This document shows, piece after piece, positions 16,880 through 24,667 of a stretch of 64,000 nucleotides of DNA. The notes beneath the pieces were generated by a model that had not been told where the DNA came from, searched no databases, and saw only the letters and a list, made by a program, of their open reading frames with translations. The translations under genes were made by a program, and so were the position numbers. The stretch covers positions 271,004 through 335,003 of the forward strand of contig NZ_CM002285.1 of assembly GCF_000497445.1 (NCBI RefSeq), in the 5' to 3' direction. Every line of letters starts with the position of its first letter. The stretch's first letter is position 1. Source of the DNA: Streptomyces roseochromogenus subsp. oscitans DS 12.976 (GTDB lineage Bacteria; Actinomycetota; Actinomycetes; Streptomycetales; Streptomycetaceae).

Positions 16880-18813
16880 CGCGGTGCTTCCGACAACAGC
16901 GGCAGCAGCCGCCGGGCGCCGACCGTGGCGGGCTCTTCCCGGGCGGGTCCCTCGATCTCGCCGTCCGCTCCGGTCAGCACCAGGCTCATCACCCGGCCGT
17001 TCTCCGCGAAGAGGAACCGCTGTTCGGTGAGTGTGTCCAGGCGTTGCCGCAGATCGTCCGGTCCCTCCGGCCAGTCCCGGGCCAGCTGCTCGGGCTTGGC
17101 CGGCGAGGACAGTCGACGCAGCAGCCGGCCGGTCACCGAGTCGACCGGGTGCGTCCGGAGAGTCCCGGAACGGGAGTCACGGACCGTGAGCCGGCCGTCG
17201 TCATCGGCGACCAGCCGCAGCTCGCGACGGGCCGCTCCGTCCTCCTCGTACCAGGCTGCACGCCACTGGGTGACCAGCCCGCTCAACTCGTCGTGCCACT
17301 CGACCGCGTCGAGCATGTACGGCGCCAGGTTCTGGTCGGCGAAGAAGTACGCGAGATCGGCCAGCACTGACTCGTCGAAGGGATACGTGAGGGAGTAATA
17401 GTCCACTGGCTTCAGGACGAGCCCGTACTGGTCGCTCCGCTTGAAGTAGGGACTGAAGCGGTCGAAGCGCACCATGTACACGCCGTGCGGCGGCACCAGG
17501 TGGACGAAGTCGCGGAGTTCCTCGGCGTACTTGCGGTAGACCGTCGGGTCCTCGCCGGGGAAGCCGATCAGCAGGTTCCACTCGGGCTTGATCCCGAACT
17601 CCTCACAGTTCTTGAGGAACTGCAGGTTCTGGAACGCGGTCGTGCCCTTGCCCATCAGTCTGAGCGTCGAGGAGGACAACGCCTCGATGCCGGGCTGGAC
17701 GACGGTGACGCCCGCGTCCGTCATGGCGCGCAGGTCCTGACGGCTCAGGGGGAGCTTGACCTCGTAGAAGATCTCGGCCCCCGGCGGCGGGTCGAGTCGA
17801 GGGAATACCTCACGCGAGTAATTGCGTGGCATGACATTGTCCGTGCAGAAGAGCGAGGTGTAGGTGGGCGCGAAGCCGAATAGCCACTCGAACTGCTGGA
17901 CTGCCAGGTCCGGAGCCATGGCCCGAAAGGCCATGCTTTCGCCGTTCAGCCCGCAGAATGTGCAGTGCGAACGCTGTCCCCACCAGCAGCCGCGGGACGT
18001 CTCGAAGAACAGCATGGGTTTGCTGGTACCCGTGCGCCGCAGTTCCGGATGGCTCTCCAGCGCCTCGAAGAAACTGTCGTAGTCGGGCAGGAAGAAGTCG
18101 TCGATATCGCGTTCCGCACCGATGGCCTTGCGGAAGCGCAGGTCTCGGCAGTTCCGCTCGGAAACGATTCCCGGAATGGCATCGGCGCGCTCCAGATCCT
18201 CGTCGAGGACACACCGCAGGAACTCGCCGAAGGTGTTCAGCGCGGGCCCGGAGAAGACGAAGTCGACGGCCGGCACATGCTCGGCGACCACCGAGCCCAT
18301 GGGCGCCTCGCAGTTCGCCCCACCGAGCACGACGAGCGTCTGCGGGCTGCGCTCCTTGATCAGCCGCGCCAGGGCGATACTCGGCACATGCTGGGCGAAC
18401 ATCGAACTGAACCCCACGATGTCGGCCTCGTCAAGCCGGTAGCGGTCAATCAGTTCCCCGCAGAACTCCCACAGTCCGTCCCGCGCCGACAGGATCTGCT
18501 CACGGAAGTCGGCCCACCGGGCACCCCGGTAGTAGCGCTGAAAGTACTCGGCGGCAGTGTCGGCCTCGCCGGGAAAGGCGATGTGCCGGAACAGCCAGTC
18601 CCCGATCCCTGTGTCCACATGATCGTGACTCACGGAGAGGGCCTCGTAAAGACGTGTCCCGAAGAACTCGGCCATGTCCTGGTTGAGGTAGCACACGTGC
18701 GCTCGCGCCCGGTCGTCGAACTCCCGGTGAACGAGAGTCGATAACTGTCCCAGGGCGAATGACGGACGATTCCAGTCGGCGAATGGCATGTTCACTAAAG
18801 CGACATGCAACAA
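16876..18813 (-). CDS. Cobalamin-type radical SAM enzyme (RiPP-maturation rSAM 1-like)
   Basis: 645 residues from a TTG at 18813 (a second TTG follows at 18810), chosen because GGGGAGG stands 7 nt upstream and family-like sequence (HVALVNMPFADWNRPS) starts there; the open frame to 19353 upstream has no such signal. The N-terminal third looks like a B12-binding Rossmann domain. The [4Fe-4S] motif is C276-x7-C284-x2-C287 in RGCWWGQRSHCTFCGLNG, as in 'RiPP maturation radical SAM protein 1'. I see no precursor-peptide gene nearby, so it probably acts on the NRPS product or an amino-acid building block, perhaps as a C-methyltransferase. Codon 6 is TTA (18796-18798), the codon read by bldA tRNA in Streptomyces. 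First gene of the operon. Confidence 0.88.
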   Translation of the reverse strand: MLHVALVNMPFADWNRPSFALGQLSTLVHREFDDRARAHVCYLNQDMAEFFGTRLYEALSVSHDHVDTGIGDWLFRHIAFPGEADTAAEYFQRYYRGARWADFREQILSARDGLWEFCGELIDRYRLDEADIVGFSSMFAQHVPSIALARLIKERSPQTLVVLGGANCEAPMGSVVAEHVPAVDFVFSGPALNTFGEFLRCVLDEDLERADAIPGIVSERNCRDLRFRKAIGAERDIDDFFLPDYDSFFEALESHPELRRTGTSKPMLFFETSRGCWWGQRSHCTFCGLNGESMAFRAMAPDLAVQQFEWLFGFAPTYTSLFCTDNVMPRNYSREVFPRLDPPPGAEIFYEVKLPLSRQDLRAMTDAGVTVVQPGIEALSSSTLRLMGKGTTAFQNLQFLKNCEEFGIKPEWNLLIGFPGEDPTVYRKYAEELRDFVHLVPPHGVYMVRFDRFSPYFKRSDQYGLVLKPVDYYSLTYPFDESVLADLAYFFADQNLAPYMLDAVEWHDELSGLVTQWRAAWYEEDGAARRELRLVADDDGRLTVRDSRSGTLRTHPVDSVTGRLLRRLSSPAKPEQLARDWPEGPDDLRQRLDTLTEQRFLFAENGRVMSLVLTGADGEIEGPAREEPATVGARRLLPLLSEAPR

Positions 18814-18814
18814 C

Positions 18815-18840
18815 TGCGGCCTCCCCGTTGCGGCCTCCCC
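18815..18840 (-). repeat. Tandem 12-nt repeat carrying the ribosome site of the rSAM gene
   Basis: The unit GGGGAGGCCGCA (minus strand) occurs twice, at 18829-18840 and 18815-18826, separated by 2 nt. Each copy carries a GGGGAGG Shine-Dalgarno-like core; the proximal copy is correctly placed for the TTG starts at 18813/18810. The duplication may tune translation or be a simple slippage product. Confidence 0.75.
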
Positions 18841-19478
18841 GTGATCATTCGTTCTGAGTCTAGTGCGCCATGGCTTGAGTCGGCAGAGATGTTCAGGCCA
18901 ACGGGGATTCCGACGGGCGCGGGGTGAGGTCCGGATGGACTCGGGTTCTTTTCCGGCTGCCGCACAGGTGCGTTCGCAGTGGTCCGACGTGTGTTCGCCG
19001 AAGATTTCGCGGGCGTGGCGGCCGGTCCTCATGCCGGATGACGCGGTCGGGGCGGGGTGAGGATCCGGCCATGTGGGACAAGCGATTGCGCCAGTGGATG
19101 GGAGGCCCGACCGCTGGACGTACGCCTCGTCACCGCGTCCAGTGGACGATGTTGCGGAAGCGGGCCTCTTGAAGCAGGGAGTGCAGGACCTCGGTAGTCG
19201 ACCGTCGGAGCGGTGGGCCTCCTGCGGGCCGCGTACGCCGACAAAGCCCAGGGTCCCGTGGTGCGCGTTCGCCAAAGGGTCCGACTTCTCCGTCCTGAGA
19301 AGCTCAACCGGCCCTGAGGGCTCAACCGGAACGGCGATGGCCAAACGTGGCACGGGCAGTCTCTGCGAGTCCCGACTTGTGCCGTCACAGTCCCGTGATC
19401 CAGCAGCGAACCCGCATGTCTGAGGCGATGATGGACTGGGGGTCCCTTGGGCTCCGGCGAGTTGCCCCTTGAGATTCC
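18841..19478. other. Unassigned intergenic stretch upstream of the NRPS operon
   Basis: About 640 nt in which I recognise no gene: all open frames are short or lack family motifs and RBS. It must hold the NRPS operon promoter. On the minus strand TAGACT at about 18861-18866 could be a -10 box, but no good -35 is visible. I looked for a DmdR/IdeR-type iron box and for a RiPP precursor ORF and found neither. Confidence 0.5.
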
Positions 19479-19479
19479 G

Positions 19480-20145
19480 GGAACCCGTCGGCTTCCGGGA
19501 TCCGGCGGCTACAACGCCGCGCTGATCGCCCGGTCACCGGCCCCACCGGGCGGGTCGTCATCGGCGACATCGGCCCGCATGTCGTACGCCGGACCCACCG
19601 GTTCACCACGGAGGTCGGCAGCGGAAGTGTCACCGTCTTCCAGGGCGACGCAGCCTGCGGCGCGCCCGCCCAGCTCGCCCCCCGGGCGGATTCGACGCAA
19701 GCGTAATCGCCTACAACTCCTGGGACATCGGCCCGGCTTGGCGCGAACAGCTCGCCGAGGCGTATGCCTGGTCCTGCCGTTGGAGATCGGCGGCCACACG
19801 CGGGCCATCGCCTTCGAACGGGGCGGTGACGCCTTGCACGCCCAGAAGTTCACGCACTGCGGGTTCGTCCGCGACCAGGGGCAGGACGTCCGCACCACGC
19901 CGGTCCTCGACCTCCTCGGTGGTGAGCTTCAGCTCCGTTTCGACAACGGCGACGCCGCCCGCACGGAGGGGTTGGAGGAGGCGTTCCAGCCATCCTCGGC
20001 GACGCCTCGCTGGCCTACCTCCTCCACGTCCAGACCCGGCACGGTGACAGCCAAGCCGACAAGGAATGGGAGTGGGTCGTCCACGCCTTCGGCGAGCAGG
20101 GCCCGCAGCTCGCCGAGCAACTGGCGGCCACAGTGAGGGCCTTGG
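19480..20145 (+). pseudogene. Decayed protein-L-isoaspartate methyltransferase-like gene (FxLD-system type)
   Basis: No intact frame, but successive frames read as pieces of a PCMT-type methyltransferase: GSGGYNAALIA (SAM motif I, about 19500), VIGDIGPHVVRR and TVFQGDAACGAP (about 19555-19660), WDIGPAWREQLAE (about 19720), HAQKFTHCGFVRDQG and GELQLRFDNGDAA (about 19840-19960), and a C-terminal EWVVHAFGEQGPQLAEQL (about 20070-20130). The order matches the 'methyltransferase, FxLD system' family linked to lanthipeptides. At least three frameshifts and an internal stop separate the blocks. The family call rests on remembered motif similarity. Confidence 0.65.
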
Positions 20146-20541
20146 GCGGTGCTCGGCCCCTGGGTCAATCCGCGGTGGCTCAACAGCCTGGCCGCGGTCA
20201 TCATCGCGGTGCTCCTTATCCTGTCCGGGATCCTCGTCGCGACCACTCTGCTTCCGTCGCTGAACACCACCCGGGTCACAGTGTGGCTCGCCGGGGTCCT
20301 GGTCGTCGGACTTCTGGCCGCCGGAGCATGGCTGCGCATCGTCCGCGCCCGTCGGCCACCGACCGCGCCCCGGGCCCCGGAGGTGCCCCGCGCCGGACGC
20401 GAGAGCTGGCGCATGCCGCCCCTCGCCCTGCTGGAACCGGTCGTATGGTCGCCCGGCCTGAAACTCGGAATGAGCCTGCTGCGCGGCTACCTCGTCATCG
20501 CCGCACTGTTGCTGCTGGTCCAGGCGATCCAGCCCGGCTGA
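20146..20541 (+). pseudogene. Truncated NRAMP transporter, C-terminal third only
   Basis: The frame from about 20149 reads LGPWVNPRWLN, three hydrophobic helices, RESWRMPPLALL and a final helix. It is clearly homologous to the C-terminal part of the intact transporter at 21175-22818 (LGPWVNGPKTN ... RDTWRMPALATL). About 370 N-terminal residues, including the metal-binding helices, are missing, and the fragment starts abruptly in frame with the end of the decayed methyltransferase. A 130-residue ORF could still be translated but cannot transport metal. It is probably the relic of an older or duplicated NRAMP gene. Confidence 0.8.
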
Positions 20542-20639
20542 GCAGACGCACAGCAGTTGCGGCCGCCAAGGACTGCATGACGCCGCTGCCGACTATGACC
20601 GACATCACATCACGGCGGAGTCAAGGACCCCTCAAAAAG

Positions 20640-20670
20640 TTGCGGGATTGCGCAAGCATGGGTCTACACT
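20640..20670 (+). promoter_or_regulatory. Putative sigma-70-type promoter for the Mg2+ leader RNA
   Basis: TTGCGG (20640-20645) and TACACT (20665-20670) are separated by 19 nt and lie just upstream of the M-box. The spacing is slightly long. The position is right for transcription that begins at the riboswitch, but the call rests only on these two hexamers. Confidence 0.4.
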
Positions 20671-20689
20671 CTTAAGGGTTTGAAAGAAG

Positions 20690-20855
20690 GCACCTCGTTC
20701 GGTGAGGCGTCTTCACGGACACAGGCCACTGACCCCACGACGTCGAGAGACGCCCAGGGTCAGGACACCTCTCCCCGGCCTAAGGGGTGAGGCCAAGTGG
20801 CTTCCCCGGTAAGGGGATTACGCCGTGGAGTGCCAAAGCTCTGACGAGTTGGGGT
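20690..20855 (+). promoter_or_regulatory. M-box (ykoK) Mg2+ riboswitch
   Basis: Conserved M-box blocks appear in the known order: GGTGAGGCG (20701), ACGGACACAGGCCACTGA, then ACGTCGAGAGACGCCCAGGG with GTCAGGACA, a variable stem, and the 3' signature GTGGAGTGCCAAAGCTCTGACGAG (about 20825-20848). The M-box folds around Mg2+ ions and turns Mg2+ transporter genes down when Mg2+ is plentiful. It lies 320 nt upstream of the NRAMP-related gene, with MgtC in the same transcription direction. I recognise the class with confidence; the exact ends are approximate. Confidence 0.92.
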
Positions 20856-20947
20856 GTACCGGCCGCATTCTGCGGGCCGGTCCGCTCCCTGCCGAGTCGA
20901 CGACGACGCGCACCGTACGCGTCCCCGGCCGGAAGGAGGCGAGAGAC

Positions 20948-21025
20948 ATGGACTGCAGTAGCAGTAGTCCGGGCCATAGTCGGCCCCACCCCCGCTTGTC
21001 CTCGCATTCTTCCGGCACGCGGTAA
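20948..21025 (+). CDS. 25-codon leader peptide between riboswitch and transporter
   Basis: ATG at 20948 has a strong GGAAGGAGG 8-9 nt upstream, better than many full genes here. The peptide starts MDCSSSSPGHSRPHPRL and ends at TAA 21025. It has a Ser run encoded mostly by AGT (rare in this GC-rich genome), three Pro codons and several His. Position and codon use suggest a translated leader that senses a translation state, as mgtL does in Salmonella. That function is inference; only the ORF and its ribosome site are seen. Confidence 0.6.
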   Translation: MDCSSSSPGHSRPHPRLSSHSSGTR

Positions 21026-21139
21026 CCACCTTCCCTGCGCGGATTTTCTCCGCGTCCTGCGCCCCCGCACGGCCATGCGCCGTGACGGGCCGCCGTCCTG
21101 CGCGCCCGCGCAGGGGGGATGACGGCCACGTGCCCCCAA

Positions 21140-21170
21140 TACCTCCCCCACTGGGGGGATTTGGGAGGTA
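21140..21170 (+). promoter_or_regulatory. Hairpin masking the transporter ribosome-binding site
   Basis: TACCTCCC (21140-21147) and GGGAGGTA (21163-21170) are perfect complements. The right arm contains the Shine-Dalgarno sequence of the transporter ATG at 21175, so this fold would block initiation. The loop also contains CCCCCA/TGGGGG, which could form a competing inner stem. It is a plausible expression platform for the M-box or for the leader peptide. Confidence 0.7.
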
Positions 21171-21174
21171 CCTC

Positions 21175-22818
21175 ATGACCAACACCACCATCGACACCAC
21201 CGCCGGCGCACCCCGCGCGGCGGTCCTGGACGACGCCCACATCGGTGACATCCAGGGCGCGCTCGGCACCATCAAGCTCGACGACACCGCGCCCCGCACC
21301 GGCCTGTCGGCCAAGCTGAAGACGCTGCTGGCCATCGTCGGGCCCGGCCTGATCGTCATGGTCGGCGACAACGACGCCGGCGCCTTCGCCACCTACGGCC
21401 AGGCCGGCCAGAACTACGGCACCCACCTGCTGTGGACCCTCCTCCTGCTCGTCCCCGTCCTGTACGTCAACCAGGAGATGGTGCTGCGCCTGGGCGCCGT
21501 CACCGGCGTCGGCCACGCCCGCCTCATCCTGGAGCGGTTCGGCAAGTTCTGGGGCGCGTTCTCCGTCATCGACTTGTTCTTGCTCAACGCTCTCACCCTG
21601 GTGACGGAGTTCATCGGCATCACGCTGGCCACCGGCTACCTGGGCCTGCCCAAGGCCGCCTCCGTCGTGCTCGCCGCCGCGATCATCATCGCCTCGGCGT
21701 TCACCGGATCTTTCCGCCGCTTCGAGCGGGTCGCCATCGCCCTGTGCGCGGCCTCGCTGCTGCTGGTGCCGATCTACTTCATGGTCCACCCGCACGTCTC
21801 GCAGATGGCCCGCGACTTCGTCGTGCCGAACATGCCCGGCGGTACCGGCCAGCTGTCCACGGTGATGTTGCTGATCATCGGCATCGTCGGCACCACGGTC
21901 GCCCCCTGGCAGCTGTTCTTCCAGCAGTCCTACGTGATCGACAAGCGGATCACCCCGCGCTTCATGAAGTACGAGAAGGCCGACCTGTGGATCGGCATCG
22001 TCGTGGTCGTCATCGGGGCCGCGGCCATGATGGGCTTCACCGCCGCCGCGTTCGCCGGCACGCACGGCTTCGGGCAGTTCACCGACGCCGGTGACATCGC
22101 CACCGGCCTTCAAGCCAAGGCGGGGAGGCTCGCCGGGGTGCTGTTCGCGATCGCGCTGCTGGACGCCTCGATCATCGGCGCCTTCGCCGTCTCGCTGTCC
22201 ACCGCCTACGCGATCGGCGACGTCTTCGGCATCCGGCACTCGCTCCACCGGGGCGTCAAGGGAGCCAAGGGCTTCTACGCCGTCTACGCCGGCCTGGTCG
22301 CCACCGCCGCCGCCATCGTGCTGATCCCCGGCTCCCCGCTGGGCCTGCTCACTGAGGGCGTCCAGACCCTCGCGGGTGTCCTGCTGCCCTCGGCCAGCGT
22401 ATTCCTGCTCCTGCTGTGCAACGACAAGGCCGTGCTCGGCCCGTGGGTGAACGGCCCCAAGACCAACGCGTTCACCTCCGCCGTCGTCGGCGTGCTGGTC
22501 ACCCTGTCGATCATCCTGACCGCCTCGGTGCTCTTCCCGGACATCTCCTCCGGGGCGATTCTCGACATCATGGCCGCCTGCGGCATCGTCGGCGTGCTGG
22601 CCGCCGGATACGCCTTCACCCGCCGCCGCACCGGCACCAAGGAAGACCCGATCGACCGCACCGGCCGCGACACCTGGCGCATGCCCGCACTGGCCACCCT
22701 GAGCAGGCCCACCATGTCCACCGCCCGCAAGATCGGCATGGGCGCCCTGCGCACCTACCTGCTCATCGCGATGATCCTCGTCGTCATCAAGATCGTCGAA
22801 GTGGCCCTCGGCCGCTGA
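21175..22818 (+). CDS. NRAMP-related divalent metal transporter, probably Mg2+
   Basis: 547-residue membrane protein with NRAMP fold features. Start at ATG 21175 (GGGAGGT upstream), not the earlier GTG at 21082. TM1 has GDNDAGAF instead of the classical DPGN, and TM6 reads GTTVAPWQLFF where manganese/iron NRAMPs have MPHN, so the selectivity Met is absent. Loss of that Met is known for NRAMP-related magnesium transporters. Together with the M-box upstream and mgtC downstream, this supports Mg2+ import across the cytoplasmic membrane. The substrate is inference; classical Mn2+ transport is the alternative. Confidence 0.9.
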   Translation: MTNTTIDTTAGAPRAAVLDDAHIGDIQGALGTIKLDDTAPRTGLSAKLKTLLAIVGPGLIVMVGDNDAGAFATYGQAGQNYGTHLLWTLLLLVPVLYVNQEMVLRLGAVTGVGHARLILERFGKFWGAFSVIDLFLLNALTLVTEFIGITLATGYLGLPKAASVVLAAAIIIASAFTGSFRRFERVAIALCAASLLLVPIYFMVHPHVSQMARDFVVPNMPGGTGQLSTVMLLIIGIVGTTVAPWQLFFQQSYVIDKRITPRFMKYEKADLWIGIVVVVIGAAAMMGFTAAAFAGTHGFGQFTDAGDIATGLQAKAGRLAGVLFAIALLDASIIGAFAVSLSTAYAIGDVFGIRHSLHRGVKGAKGFYAVYAGLVATAAAIVLIPGSPLGLLTEGVQTLAGVLLPSASVFLLLLCNDKAVLGPWVNGPKTNAFTSAVVGVLVTLSIILTASVLFPDISSGAILDIMAACGIVGVLAAGYAFTRRRTGTKEDPIDRTGRDTWRMPALATLSRPTMSTARKIGMGALRTYLLIAMILVVIKIVEVALGR

Positions 22819-22918
22819 GCCCACCGGCGTCCGGGGTGCTCACCTTCAGCGCCCCGGACGACCCGAAGACATCCACCGCCATCCACTGTCACGACTCGGA
22901 CAGGAGGGCCACACCGTC

Positions 22919-23293
22919 GTGCTCGCCGCACTCGACCACGTCCAGCTCGCCGCCCCACCTGCCAGCGAGGAGACGCTGCGCGCCTTCTACACCGGCCCGC
23001 TCGGTATGACCGAAATCCCCAAACCGCCCGTGCTGGGTGCCCGCGGCGGCTGCTGGTTCGCCACCCCCGATGGCACCGTCCAGCTTCACCTGGGCATCGA
23101 AGACCCCTTCCGACCCGCGCAAAAGGCCCACCCCGGACTGCGCGTGACCGACATCGACGCCCTCGCCGGCCGTCTCGCCGCGCACGGCGCGCCGGTCGTG
23201 TGGGACGACCACCTGCCCGGCCACCGCCGCTTCTACAGCGCCGACCCGGTCGGCAACCGACTGGAGTTCCTCCAACCCCTCACCCTCACCTGA
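22919..23293 (+). CDS. VOC/glyoxalase-fold protein
   Basis: 124 residues from a GTG at 22919 preceded by AGGAGG about 12 nt away. Typical vicinal-oxygen-chelate features: an N-terminal ALDHVQLA strand with a His, a middle VQLHLGIED and a C-terminal DPVGNRLEFLQP with the usual Glu. The family includes glyoxalases, dioxygenases and antibiotic-binding proteins, and the substrate cannot be told. It sits between the transporter and mgtC with short gaps, so it is probably co-transcribed with the Mg2+ genes. Confidence 0.85.
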   Translation: MLAALDHVQLAAPPASEETLRAFYTGPLGMTEIPKPPVLGARGGCWFATPDGTVQLHLGIEDPFRPAQKAHPGLRVTDIDALAGRLAAHGAPVVWDDHLPGHRRFYSADPVGNRLEFLQPLTLT

Positions 23294-23346
23294 TCCCGCC
23301 GGCAGCCAGCCCGTTACCGGCCCCTTGACCGTGAAGGAGGTGCCCC

Positions 23347-24084
23347 GTGCACACCCTGACCACCTTCGACTTCCTGATCCGGCTCGCCACCGGTGTGGCC
23401 TGCGGGGCCCTGATCGGCGTCGAGCGCCAGTGGCGGGCCCGGATGGCCGGGCTGCGCACCAACGCCCTGGTCGCCACCGGCGCCACCCTGTTCGTTCTCT
23501 ACAGCGTCACTGTCGGCGACGCCGGCAGCCCCACCAGAGTCGCCTCCTACGTCGTGTCCGGGATCGGATTCCTGGGCGGCGGCGTGATCCTACGCGACGG
23601 CGCCGGAGTGCGCGGCCTGAACACCGCCGCCACCCTGTGGTGCTCGGCCGCCGCCGGGGTCCTGGCCGCTTCCGGCCGCCTCGAACTGGCCGTGCTCGGC
23701 ACCCTCTCGGTCCTCGCCGTGCACCTGGTCCTGCGGCCGGCCGGACGGCTGCTGGACCGCGCACCGGCCTCGGGTTCAGACCCCGACTCCACCGCGCGGG
23801 CGACCGTGCACGTGGTGTGCGAGCGCCAGGTCGAGACCCATGTCCGGGCCCAGCTGCTGCAGGCCCTCACCGCTGGCGCGCTGGCCCCGACCGGGCTGCG
23901 GGCCCGCCGCGAGGACGAGGGCCAGGCCACCAGCCTGCGTGCCACCGTCGCCATCGGCGGTCAGGTGGCCCCGGCGCTGGAACAGGTCATCGCCCGTCTG
24001 TCGCTGGAACCGGGGGTGCGTGACCTGCACTGGCACCTGGAGGACGAGGAAACCGAGCACGACCGGCCCCGGGTGCTGGCCTGA
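23347..24084 (+). CDS. mgtC: MgtC/SapB family membrane protein
   Basis: 245 residues from GTG 23347 with AAGGAGGTG upstream. The N-terminal half is hydrophobic with the MgtC signatures GALIGVERQWR, LRTNALVATGA and a glycine-rich GIGFLGGGVILRDG. The C-terminal soluble part (about 145-235) fits the ACT-like domain of the longer MgtC proteins. MgtC supports growth at low Mg2+ and modulates ATP synthase or phosphate uptake in pathogens; the role in Streptomyces is unknown. Downstream of the M-box transporter, so probably Mg2+-responsive. Confidence 0.9.
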   Translation: MHTLTTFDFLIRLATGVACGALIGVERQWRARMAGLRTNALVATGATLFVLYSVTVGDAGSPTRVASYVVSGIGFLGGGVILRDGAGVRGLNTAATLWCSAAAGVLAASGRLELAVLGTLSVLAVHLVLRPAGRLLDRAPASGSDPDSTARATVHVVCERQVETHVRAQLLQALTAGALAPTGLRARREDEGQATSLRATVAIGGQVAPALEQVIARLSLEPGVRDLHWHLEDEETEHDRPRVLA

Positions 24085-24190
24085 ACCCACACTGCGAGGG
24101 CGCATACGAATCCCGTAAGAGGACGGTCGGCCCAACGGCATGCGGCCCGTGCGCCGACCACGATGGAAGACGGAACAGGGGGAGACGGCG

Positions 24191-24586
24191 ATGAGGCGCT
24201 TGCCCCACCCGCACACCGGCGAGGGCACCGCCGTGCTCGGTGTCCTGCTGCTGACGGCGCTGGAGATGACCGCGGTGGCCACCGCCCCGCGCGCCGACCG
24301 GCCGGTCGGCGCCGGTGCCCTGATCGGAGCCGCCACCGCGGCCTTCGTCGTGGTCGCGGCGGTCGTCCACCGCCATCGCCGGGCCCAGCGAGAGGCCAGG
24401 CGGCAGCTGACCGAGACGGCCGACGAGTCGTGGTTCACCACCCGCGCCATCACTTGGTTGGCACCATCACGCAGCGCAACTCCGGCATTCCCTAGCGCGA
24501 GCGAACCCGCTTCGGCGACTGGGCAGTGTCTCTTCGATCAGGTAGCCGACCGTCATCGTCATGCGTTCAACGCCCGCGCCGCCTAG
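24191..24586 (+). CDS. Small hypothetical membrane protein
   Basis: 131 residues from ATG 24191 (GGGGGAG 6 nt upstream). Two hydrophobic segments (about residues 13-33 and 40-60) are followed by a basic, Arg-rich cytoplasmic-type tail. Sequence after about residue 85 (from WFTTRAITW) looks less coding-like, so a late frameshift is possible. No family recognised. It follows mgtC by 106 nt and may belong to the same operon. Confidence 0.55.
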   Translation: MRRLPHPHTGEGTAVLGVLLLTALEMTAVATAPRADRPVGAGALIGAATAAFVVVAAVVHRHRRAQREARRQLTETADESWFTTRAITWLAPSRSATPAFPSASEPASATGQCLFDQVADRHRHAFNARAA

Positions 24587-24667
24587 CGGCTCACTCGTCT
24601 GGCCTGGGCCAGGAAGTTCGAGAGCCGCTCGGCGGGAGGGCCCGACGGACCACTGCCAGGCGGTCTG

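Noticed and set aside
18814..19353. N-terminal extension of the radical SAM protein to 19353
   Set aside because: Low-complexity sequence with no homology-like features; a good ribosome site stands directly before TTG 18813.
18814..19478. Iron-box (DmdR/IdeR) control of the NRPS operon
   Set aside because: No sequence close to the known TTAGGTTAGGCTCACCTAA-type box was seen, so a siderophore role is not supported by regulation.
20818..22824. 668-codon minus-strand ORF over the NRAMP gene
   Set aside because: Shadow of the transporter, rich in Gly/Asp/Glu/His with no motif; also covers the M-box.
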